From contig SCUD01000011.1 in NCBI GenBank assembly GCA_004297335.1, positions 1 through 42,146 of the forward strand: a DNA stretch of 42,146 nt, written 5' to 3'. Positions 1 through 6,027 of the stretch are shown one piece after another (the first letter of the stretch is position 1; the number at the start of each line of letters is the position of its first letter). Made by a program: the position numbers and the translations under genes. Below the pieces are notes generated by a model that worked only from the letters and a program-made list of their open reading frames with translations, had not been told where the DNA came from and did no database searches. Source of the DNA: Gammaproteobacteria bacterium (GTDB lineage: Bacteria > Pseudomonadota > Gammaproteobacteria > Steroidobacterales > Steroidobacteraceae).

Positions 1-24
1 GCTTGCCGTTAACACCGCACAGCC

Positions 25-113
25 GGATCGCCGAACTCCTGCCAGGCGCGTGGAAACTCGCCCGCCTCACGACGCACTGATCGCCCACCCGTCACGGGGT
101 GGGATCGCCGAAC
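25..113. repeat. Direct repeats and hairpin at the relaxase break
   Basis: The 12-base sequence GGATCGCCGAAC occurs at 25-36 and again at 102-113, both on the plus strand. Between them, at about 83-102, is a hairpin with CCCACCC and GGGTGGG arms. The right copy sits where the relaxase-like reading frame stops making sense. Repeated terminal motifs of this kind are typical of IS21-family ends, so this may be the end of an insertion sequence lying mostly outside the window. No transposase is visible, so the family assignment is a guess. Confidence 0.3.
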
Positions 114-228
114 GGATACGCTCGATCTGCGACGGCGTCAGCCGGTCTGCCGCCCGCGGCCCGCCCCGCGCGTAGCTCGCGATGTTCAGCAGCGGCTCCT
201 CCTTGGGGAGCCTAAATGTCCTCGCCAT
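67..228 (-). pseudogene. Probable relaxase, N-terminal fragment only
   Basis: A 53-codon frame starts at an ATG 17 bases inside the 3' end of mobC, a translational-coupling arrangement usual for mobC-relaxase pairs. It begins MARTFRLPKEEPLLNI and continues through TPSQIERI, then reads into sequence without recognisable similarity and stops at 67. A MOBP relaxase would normally run several hundred residues from here and carry the catalytic Tyr and HxH motifs; none of that is present. I infer that the gene was cut by an insertion near 100-116. The identity rests on position beside mobC and an IncP-type nic, not on a conserved domain. An intact relaxase could exist elsewhere. Confidence 0.4.
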
Positions 229-793
229 GCCCGCTCTCCCAGCTCGCGACGTTCGCCTTCAGCAGCCCCTTCGTGTTGTCGCGCAGCGCCTCACAGACTT
301 TGAGCATCGCCCGGAACTCCTCGCGCGCCGAACCGGGGAGACGCCCTCCGTCGTTGGCGGCCCTGGCGATCTGGTTGAGGTTGCGGCCGATCGCTGCCAG
401 CTCGCCGATGCTGCGCCGGAGCGCCAGCAATTCGTCCTTCGGCAGCGGCGCCAACCGTCGGAGGTGGCTTCGGGTCAGGACCGCGACATAGGTCGCCGGG
501 CGCATTCCACGAGCCTCTGATCGCGCGTCCAGGAGCAGGCGATCCTCAGTCCGCAGCCGGACCAGGATGGGGCGCTCGCAGGGCCCGCCACGGTGTCCGC
601 CATGTCGCCGCGCTGCCTCGCCGCGCCGCGGCGCAGGCTGAGTCGTACCCTGTCCGCGCGCCGCCCGCATCTCCAGGATGAGCAGGCGTTTCAGCCAGGC
701 CGACTCGGTCAGATTTTCACGCGCTGCAGCCTCTGCGATCTCTCGCTTCGTCTCTACAGTCACGCGCGCCTTGACGACTTCCGTACAACTCAT
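212..793 (-). CDS. mobC: MobC-family relaxosome protein
   Basis: A 193-residue protein starting at an ATG at 793. The N-terminus (KARVTVETKREIAEAAARE...SAWLKRLLILE) looks like a ribbon-helix-helix DNA-binding segment. The C-terminal half holds the MobC signature, with LAAIGRNLNQIARAAN near residues 135-150 followed by a long amphipathic helix. MobC proteins bind the origin of transfer and help melt the nic region so that the relaxase can cut. The palindrome at 794-810 directly abuts the start codon and could be its binding site and autoregulatory operator. The gene overlaps the relaxase-like start downstream. The family call is well supported. Confidence 0.85.
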   Translation of the reverse strand: MSCTEVVKARVTVETKREIAEAAARENLTESAWLKRLLILEMRAARGQGTTQPAPRRGEAARRHGGHRGGPCERPILVRLRTEDRLLLDARSEARGMRPATYVAVLTRSHLRRLAPLPKDELLALRRSIGELAAIGRNLNQIARAANDGGRLPGSAREEFRAMLKVCEALRDNTKGLLKANVASWESGHGEDI

Positions 794-836
794 GGGTCAC
801 AATGTGTCCCAACGCTAAGCCGCAGGCTATCCTGCG
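794..836 (+). other. oriT: Origin of transfer (oriT) with IncP-type nic site
   Basis: Two inverted repeats lie immediately upstream of mobC. At 794-810 GGGTCACA and TGTGTCCC flank one base, with a single mismatch. At 821-836 CGCAGG and CCTGCG flank the loop CTAT. The second hairpin contains CTATCCTGC, which matches the ATCCTG|Y nic consensus of IncP/RP4-type MOBP relaxases; the predicted cut is between 834 and 835 on the plus strand. If so, plus-strand DNA from 835 onward (radC, DUF932, ardB) enters the recipient first. The motif and hairpins are visible directly; function is inferred from the family rule and from the adjacent mobC. Confidence 0.75.
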
Positions 837-997
837 TTTCAAGCGAAATGCCCCCCTAACCTCGCCGCAAATCCGCGCCCCGAAGCCACTCCCCGTCGTC
901 TCCACTCCTCCCGCTCCGCTCCGCCGACTTCGCCACTTCGGAAAGAAATCACTAGCAGGGAGGAGCGACAACCGCCGCCCCTCCCCGCTCATTCGGG

Positions 998-1549
998 CTA
1001 CAACACCCCGCGTTCCGCGAGCGACACCACCTGGTCGCCGGCCACGATCAGATGGTCCAGAACGCGGATGTCCACGATGGCCAGGGCATCCTTCAGACGC
1101 TGCGTGATCAGCTCATCCGCGTGGCTGGGCTCGGCCACGCCGGACGGGTGGTTGTGCGCCAGAATGACCGCCGCGGCGTTCTGCGCCAGGGCCTGCTTAA
1201 CCACCTCCCGGGGATGGACGCTGGCACCGTCGATGGTCCCGCGGAACAGCTCGTCGCAGGCAATCACGCGATGACGGTTGTCGAGCCACAGGCAGCAGAA
1301 GACCTCGTGCTCCAGGCTGGCGAACCGCAGGCTCAGGTACTGCCGCGTGGCCCTCGGACTCTCCAGCCGGTCGCCCCGTACCAGCTTCGTCGAGACAAGC
1401 ATGAGGGCCGTTTCGACGAGGGTGTCGTCACTGATGAGGGTGCCGGTCGCCGAGGACCAGCCCGTGGTGAACTTCGCCTCGGCGACGCCAATGGCGCCAG
1501 AGGCCGAACGGGTGTTGAGGGAACGAACGATGCGCTGCCGTGTGGTCAT
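998..1549 (-). CDS. radC: RadC/JAB-domain protein
   Basis: A 183-residue protein. The ATG at 1549 is chosen because a GGAGA ribosome site precedes it and the conserved similarity starts there. The JAMM metal-binding motif is intact: E in the strand before REVVKQAL, then [15 protein letters not shown] with both histidines, Ser and Asp. The shortened N-terminus lacks the helix-hairpin-helix of chromosomal RadC, as is usual for copies carried on mobile elements. Its role in such elements is unproven and it is often found among antirestriction genes. It is the first gene past oriT and has a structured leader (1571-1717) ending 21 bases before its start. Confidence 0.88.
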   Translation of the reverse strand: MTTRQRIVRSLNTRSASGAIGVAEAKFTTGWSSATGTLISDDTLVETALMLVSTKLVRGDRLESPRATRQYLSLRFASLEHEVFCCLWLDNRHRVIACDELFRGTIDGASVHPREVVKQALAQNAAAVILAHNHPSGVAEPSHADELITQRLKDALAIVDIRVLDHLIVAGDQVVSLAERGVL

Positions 1550-1570
1550 GGGAAGTCTCCAGACTGCGCA

Positions 1571-1717
1571 GGCGGGATTGCCTGCTGGGCGCTTCCCAAC
1601 ACGGCGCGCGGAGCGGTCAAGGATCGAAGACCGCCGCAGGCGGCGACCGCGTCCCCGCGGTCGTCCTTGACGGCGAGCACGGCGTGTTACGCTGAAAGCC
1701 CCTCCAGGCAATCCCGC
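1571..1717 (-). promoter_or_regulatory. Structured inverted-repeat leader, copy A (upstream of radC)
   Basis: Nested inverted repeats form a closed structure. Outer arms GCGGGATTGCCT (1572-1583) and AGGCAATCCCGC (1706-1717) pair over 12 bases. An inner stem pairs GTCAAGGA (1616-1623) with TCCTTGAC (1664-1671). Two apical hairpins follow: CCGCC-GCA-GGCGG (1631-1643) and GACCGCG-TCCC-CGCGGTC (1645-1662). Copies B and C share this architecture and sit at the same distance from their genes. The candidate roles are an RNA element like the published radC motif, or a single-stranded-DNA promoter active during transfer. Confidence 0.75.
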
Positions 1718-1797
1718 TTTCTTCCTCTCGTCTCCTCGTCTCGGCGGGACAAAAAAAAGGGGAGAGAGCACCGAAGCGGCGCTCCCTCCCGAATCCG

Positions 1798-2625
1798 TCA
1801 GGCTGAGAGCAGCCCGGACGCCAGATCCCACAGGCCACTGTTGATGCGCACGTCCTCGCGGATCGAGCTGATGCGGCGCGTCAGTGTCAGACGGCCCGAC
1901 GCCGACCGCCGGCTGAGACCGCCACGCATCAGGTTCTCCTGTACGCGGTTCAGCACGCTCCACAGATCGGCACCCGCGTCATCGACGCGCCGCACCGCCA
2001 GCAACGCCGACGGCTGCATGCCGGCCAACGCCGCGTCCTCGAACCGCAGCGCCAGCGCGCGATCCGCGAAGTCGTGCTGCTCGTCCTTGAACAGCTGGCG
2101 ATGCTCCATGCGTTCGACCTGACCGGCCAGCGACTCGAAGCGCTCCGCGATGTTCAGTGCGGCAGCGACAACCTCATCCACGACGTTGCCGCGATGGGAC
2201 ACGCAGTAGGCCGGGAAGGCACCGCGAGACACGATCATCCCGTTGGTGCAGACGACGCGGAACAGTCCCATGCGCAGCTGGTAGGCGCTGCAGCCATCGT
2301 GACTGTTGAGGAAGACGATCTCCGGGATGCTGTCCCGAAGCTGCACGGTCTCGTAGCGACGACGCAGCCGCAGGATGTGACGCGCATGCACCGGACTGCC
2401 ACGCCGCGAGATCGCCTGGCGCGCATCGACCGGCACGAACCCGGCGCTCATCAACCCCGACAGCACACGCTCCGTGGGGATGAAGGTGTACTTCGGACTC
2501 AGCCTCTGGTGCGCCGCTGGCGCGAACACGGCAGGCACCCTCGCGCGCAGCGCGTCGAGCGACAGCGACCCCGTGAAGACACTGGACACGGTGGAGAACG
2601 TCAGCGAGTTGGAAACGGCATTCAT
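1798..2625 (-). CDS. DUF932 domain protein
   Basis: A 275-residue protein starting at an ATG at 2625 with GAGGA eight bases upstream. It has the hallmark DUF932 core near residues 110-145: [14 protein letters not shown] followed by [13 protein letters not shown]. This plasmid- and phage-associated family is widespread in leading regions of conjugative elements; its biochemical role is not established. The C-terminal part is basic ([17 protein letters not shown]). It lies between radC and the ardB-like gene on the same strand, each of the three with its own copy of the structured leader. It is therefore probably expressed as one of a co-regulated set of single-gene units. Confidence 0.85.
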   Translation of the reverse strand: MNAVSNSLTFSTVSSVFTGSLSLDALRARVPAVFAPAAHQRLSPKYTFIPTERVLSGLMSAGFVPVDARQAISRRGSPVHARHILRLRRRYETVQLRDSIPEIVFLNSHDGCSAYQLRMGLFRVVCTNGMIVSRGAFPAYCVSHRGNVVDEVVAAALNIAERFESLAGQVERMEHRQLFKDEQHDFADRALALRFEDAALAGMQPSALLAVRRVDDAGADLWSVLNRVQENLMRGGLSRRSASGRLTLTRRISSIREDVRINSGLWDLASGLLSA

Positions 2626-2649
2626 GATTCGATCCTCGATTTGATCTGG

Positions 2650-2791
2650 GGCGGGATTGCCCCGCGCTCCCACCATCACGACGCGCGCAGCGGTCAAGGA
2701 TCGACGACCGCCGCAGGCGGCGAGCGCGTCCGCGCTCGTCCTTGACGGCGAGCACGTCGTGATAGGCTCGCCACTCACAGACAATCCCGCC
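2650..2791 (-). promoter_or_regulatory. Structured inverted-repeat leader, copy B (upstream of DUF932 gene)
   Basis: Outer arms GGCGGGATTG (2650-2659) and CAATCCCGCC (2782-2791) pair perfectly. The inner GTCAAGGA/TCCTTGAC stem and the CCGCC-GCA-GGCGG hairpin match copy A. The second hairpin is GAGCGC-GTCC-GCGCTC, where the third pair is G-C instead of the C-G of copy A. This is a compensatory change that keeps the stem. The element ends 24 bases before the DUF932 start codon. Confidence 0.75.
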
Positions 2792-2855
2792 CTCCTCCAT
2801 CCTCCAATCGTTCGACGCGCTGGCCCGATGGCCAGACCAGCGCGCCGAGACACCA

Positions 2856-3275
2856 TCAGTCGATGGCGGCGAAGATCGCACCCGCTTCGACGTGATCCTT
2901 CGCGTACTCGAGGAGCCAGTGGTAGTGCCGGCTGAAAATGTCAGTGGTGTACTCGAAGGACAGATGGCTGAAGGCAAACAGGCACACTGTGATGCCCGCC
3001 GCGTCAGCGCTCATGTGTCCACGGAATCCGTTGCCGTGAATCGCGAGTTCGTAACTGTCTTCGGGTGGGCTCATGTAGAACCCGCCGTTGCTCATCTCGT
3101 AGAACTGCCACAGGCCGCCGTCATAGGACGGGCAGAACTGCGACAGGAAGTCGTAGATGCGACCCTCGACGGTGAGCATATGCATGCCGAAGTGACGTGG
3201 CAGCGTTCCAATGCGGGCGTGTTCCGGAACGGGCCAGGCTTCAACGCTCTCGACGGTCGTTGTGGAAGTGTTCAC
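2856..3275 (-). CDS. ardB: ArdB/KlcA-family antirestriction protein
   Basis: A 139-residue protein with a GTG start at 3275 preceded by GGAGAG. The family signature is clear: LPRHFGMHMLTVEGRIYDFL near residues 25-45, then YDGGLWQFYEMSNGGFYM near 50-70. These match the ArdB/KlcA fold that blocks type I restriction enzymes after a conjugative element enters a new host. Its length is typical. It sits in the leading region inferred from the oriT nic polarity, where antirestriction genes are expected. The structured leader copy C lies 19 bases upstream of its start. Confidence 0.88.
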   Translation of the reverse strand: MNTSTTTVESVEAWPVPEHARIGTLPRHFGMHMLTVEGRIYDFLSQFCPSYDGGLWQFYEMSNGGFYMSPPEDSYELAIHGNGFRGHMSADAAGITVCLFAFSHLSFEYTTDIFSRHYHWLLEYAKDHVEAGAIFAAID

Positions 3276-3294
3276 TGATGCTCTCCGATCTCTC

Positions 3295-3436
3295 GGGCGG
3301 GATTGCCCGCGTCCCGGAGATCACGGCGCGCGGAGGGGTCAAGGATCGTTAGACCGCCGCAGGCGGCGAGCGCGTCCGCGCTCGTCCTTGACGCCGAGCA
3401 CGGCGTGACAGGCTGCGCACTTCAGAAATCCCGCCC
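3295..3436 (-). promoter_or_regulatory. Structured inverted-repeat leader, copy C (upstream of ardB)
   Basis: Outer arms GGGCGGGATT (3295-3304) and AATCCCGCCC (3427-3436) pair perfectly. The inner GTCAAGGA/TCCTTGAC stem and both apical hairpins are kept, the second as GAGCGC-GTCC-GCGCTC like copy B. It ends 19 bases before the ardB start. It also occupies most of the space between ardB and the plus-strand gene at 3515, so promoters for both may overlap it. Confidence 0.75.
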
Positions 3437-3514
3437 TCTATTTCTGAGGGTCTTCCGTCAGACTTGCGCGGGAATACATCCAAACGGCGGCCAGGCACGA
3501 TCAGGGAGAAGGAC

Positions 3515-4051
3515 ATGCGCTGCTCTATGACCGGACAGCCGCTGCGTGACACGTCGGACGGCATCTACGACGACGGCGAGTGGATCAGCTGGGACTGGAT
3601 CAACGGCCACATCGCCGATCAGGAGCTGCGCGGCGAATTCCCGAATGCCAATCTTCAGGTCGTGAAGATCTTCCAGGATCTTGTCGCGCTCGCCGAAGCG
3701 TACAAGCTTGAGACCGGCCGCTATCTGCAGATCTGGGGTGAGCTGGGTGAACTGTACGCGGAGATAAAGTTCGGCGTCGTGCGCCACCGACCGGGTACCC
3801 AGGGGTCCGACGGTCGCATGGGAAACGACTGGGTGGAGGTCAAGACGATCTCTCCCGAGAAGCTCAGCGAAGCCATCCAGGTGAAGCGCGCCGGCAACTT
3901 CAACAAGCTGCTGGTGGTGAAGATCTCCGAGGACTTCGACTTCGACGCGCGGCTGATCGACCGCAAGCGACTGCGAAAGGGCAAAGGCAAGCACGCCAAG
4001 ACGCAATGGAGCGAGCACCCTGCCCCTGAGGGCAACGACTCCGCGCCCTAA
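3515..4051 (+). CDS. Unrecognised protein with PD-(D/E)xK-like motif
   Basis: A 178-residue protein starting at an ATG with AGGGAGAAGG just upstream. The centre reads LGELYAEIKFGV, then QGSDG and NDWVEVKTIS. This acidic-strand, D...ExK pattern resembles the PD-(D/E)xK nuclease fold and DUF6998-like proteins. The C-terminus is strongly basic (RLRKGKGKHAK). It is the only plus-strand gene in this part of the transfer region and converges on the LPD7-type gene at 4076, with a hairpin terminator between them. It could be a nuclease, a DNA-binding protein or a defence-related factor; I cannot choose. The start is secure, the function is not. Confidence 0.7.
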   Translation: MRCSMTGQPLRDTSDGIYDDGEWISWDWINGHIADQELRGEFPNANLQVVKIFQDLVALAEAYKLETGRYLQIWGELGELYAEIKFGVVRHRPGTQGSDGRMGNDWVEVKTISPEKLSEAIQVKRAGNFNKLLVVKISEDFDFDARLIDRKRLRKGKGKHAKTQWSEHPAPEGNDSAP

Positions 4052-4056
4052 CCTGT

Positions 4057-4075
4057 CCGGGCCTTCGCGGCCCGG
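4057..4075. terminator. Hairpin between convergent genes
   Basis: CCGGGCC (4057-4063) and GGCCCGG (4069-4075) form a perfect seven-pair stem around a five-base loop. It lies exactly between the stop codons at 4049-4051 (plus) and 4076-4078 (minus). It has no clear T-tract, so it may work as a bidirectional stop only in part. Confidence 0.6.
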
Positions 4076-4705
4076 CTACCGCGTTGGCTCGTCGCGGTTT
4101 GTGGCGCGCGTCGTGTGATCGTCCACAACTCGCGGCTCCGGGACCGGTGCGCCGTTCCTCACGGACGCAGCCATCACGGCCTTGATGCGGGTGACGAACA
4201 GGTCCCGATCGCGTGGGTCGCGGATATTTTTCTCAGCGTACTGCTGCGCCACATGCAGGCTGATGAATGCGCTGCGTAGTTCGGGGCGCTCCGTCATGGC
4301 GCGCTTGTCTTCCAGACGGGACTTCACTGCGCGCTCGGCGCTTTGCATAGACTTGGCGAGATAGGTGACTTCCTCCACGCGCCAGCGCGCGCGGTGGAAG
4401 GTCCGCTGCTGGTCCGTCCTGCGCTCTCCGTCCCGCGCCGGAATCGTCACTGCGTCCGACCCCACGCGCTGTACACCCACCACGGCGCCGATCTTCGGCT
4501 GCGATTCCGATCGCGCGATGGCGCGTTCGAGATCCGTGCCCCACAGCGTTTCGGGGCCGCGGCTGGTAAGCAGTGTCAGGTAGTAGGACGGACTGCCGTC
4601 CGCCTGGAACTGGTAGTTCGCCTTGCCGTGCTCCTGCAGGCGCCCAGTGATGACCTCACCGCGGCGGCCGCGAGGTGGCGAACCTGCTGAACGATGGTCG
4701 CCCAC
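4076..4705 (-). CDS. LPD7-associated C-terminal-domain protein (paralogue of its neighbour)
   Basis: A 209-residue protein, probably starting at a GTG at 4705, eight bases after the stop of the upstream gene. Residues 20-75 (TGRLQEHGKANYQF...SYYLTLLTSRG...LWGTDLERAIARS) closely track residues 250-310 of the neighbouring 434-residue protein (VGRLVDHGAAPYG...SYFVRVETARG...IWGVDLERAFRQS). Both proteins also end in PTR. The pair therefore looks like a duplication of one domain, with this copy lacking the LPD7 part. The segment is usual in large polyvalent or relaxase-associated proteins of conjugative elements. It may act in relaxosome assembly, but no catalytic motif is visible. Confidence 0.65.
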   Translation of the reverse strand: MGDHRSAGSPPRGRRGEVITGRLQEHGKANYQFQADGSPSYYLTLLTSRGPETLWGTDLERAIARSESQPKIGAVVGVQRVGSDAVTIPARDGERRTDQQRTFHRARWRVEEVTYLAKSMQSAERAVKSRLEDKRAMTERPELRSAFISLHVAQQYAEKNIRDPRDRDLFVTRIKAVMAASVRNGAPVPEPRVVDDHTTRATNRDEPTR

Positions 4706-4713
4706 GGCGAGGC

Positions 4714-6018
4714 TCAGCGCGTGGGTTGGAAGTCCCGATCCTGGCTGCGCGGCGCGACGGTACGCTCTTCGCCACGCAGCATGACCGGATCGAGGGGCTG
4801 ACCGAACTCGATGCGCTGCGCGATATGCGAGCGCAGATGATCCACGAACTGCTCGCGTTGCGCCTTGTCGCGGAACTGTTGCTCGGCCAGTGCGCGTCCC
4901 ATCTGCAGCTGCATGTAGGAGCCTTCCAGCTCGGGATGGCGACGGATGGCATCGGCCGCAGGCGTCTCCAGGCTTCGCAGCACTTCGGCCATGCGCTGCC
5001 GTTCATCGAGGAAGTCCTTGCGCTCGACGATCCACTGGTTGCGATGGGTGTCGAGCGGCGCCTGGCCGGTCTCGCGACCCTGGGCGTCGAGCTTCGGCGC
5101 GAGCACGGTGACAGGCTGCCGGCCGACAGAGCGGACGCCGATCTCGTCACCGATGCCGGGGGTACTGAGCGATTGCCGAAACGCGCGCTCCAGGTCCACG
5201 CCCCAGATCTCGCGGTCACCGCGCGCCGTCTCCACCCGCACGAAATAGGACATCGGCTGCTTTGGATCATGCCCATAGGGGGCAGCGCCATGGTCGACCA
5301 GACGGCCCACGATCAGGTCGCTGGCCTGAGGGCGCGGCGCGGCCGCGCCCCCGGACTCGGGGGCCCTCTCGGCGGGCCGCGGCTCGGCGGGCACCGCAGC
5401 GGCTGCAGGCGCCCCTGGATTGCGCCGCGCCGCGAGCGAGCGCGCCAGCCGCTCGCGCTCGAAGTCAGTGGGCTGATAGCCACGGACCTCCAGCCCGGCG
5501 AGGCTCGCCGCGAACCACGCTTCCTTCTTGAAGAATTCCGTGCCGCCAACGGTGACCGGACCTTTACCGTTCTCGCGCGCAATCGCCACCATGCTCTGGA
5601 TGACGACGGAGTTCTCCGAGCGCGTGGTCAGGCGATTGCTGTCGTGCGTGAACGCTTCGGCACCATCCGGGAAATGGAACTTGTTGCCGATCTGGATGAA
5701 GCGCTCCTGGACGGAGTCGGGCACGCGCAGCTGGCGCGGGGCCTCTTTCGTCGCCTGAGCTGCGGCAACCGCTGGGCCCCGCCCTTCCTTGCGGTTCCTG
5801 TCGTCTTCCTGCTCACGTCCCGACTTCGCGGGAAGAGTGATGGTGTTCTGCGGGCGCCCCGCTCCTTCGGTCGGCGTGAGCGCGATGAAGTTGTTGTCGT
5901 TCTTGGTGTCGGCGGCCGGTCCGGTCGGCTGCGCGACCGGTTGCGACGGCTTGCGGCCCGCCCTGGCGCGCTTGCTGTCCGAAGGGGAACCGGAGGAACT
6001 GGAAGGCGTCTTGGGCAT
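4714..6018 (-). CDS. LPD7 domain protein of the transfer region
   Basis: A 434-residue protein starting at an ATG at 6018 with AGGA upstream, nine bases after the virD4 stop. Residues 1-95 are low-complexity and basic. Residues 100-195 match the large polyvalent-protein-associated domain 7: VPDSVQERFIQIGNKFHFPD, then VTVGGTEFFKKEAWFAASLAGLEVRG split by a short linker. A Pro/Ala-rich linker follows, then a C-terminal domain (about 245-430) shared with the downstream 209-residue protein. LPD7 domains are found fused to relaxases and primases of conjugative elements. Here the domain is free-standing in the virD4 transcription unit, so a role in DNA processing at transfer is likely but unproven. 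Confidence 0.7.
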   Translation of the reverse strand: MPKTPSSSSGSPSDSKRARAGRKPSQPVAQPTGPAADTKNDNNFIALTPTEGAGRPQNTITLPAKSGREQEDDRNRKEGRGPAVAAAQATKEAPRQLRVPDSVQERFIQIGNKFHFPDGAEAFTHDSNRLTTRSENSVVIQSMVAIARENGKGPVTVGGTEFFKKEAWFAASLAGLEVRGYQPTDFERERLARSLAARRNPGAPAAAAVPAEPRPAERAPESGGAAAPRPQASDLIVGRLVDHGAAPYGHDPKQPMSYFVRVETARGDREIWGVDLERAFRQSLSTPGIGDEIGVRSVGRQPVTVLAPKLDAQGRETGQAPLDTHRNQWIVERKDFLDERQRMAEVLRSLETPAADAIRRHPELEGSYMQLQMGRALAEQQFRDKAQREQFVDHLRSHIAQRIEFGQPLDPVMLRGEERTVAPRSQDRDFQPTR

Positions 6019-6027
6019 TGATCGGTC

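Noticed and set aside
3440-3463. TTTCTGAGGG...GTCAGAC as a fifth operator-like site
   Set aside because: The right half-site does not match and the spacing differs; similarity is near chance.
4675-6021. A 448-codon plus-strand frame antisense to the LPD7 gene
   Set aside because: The minus-strand protein has clear domains; this frame is low-complexity and Arg-rich without family similarity.
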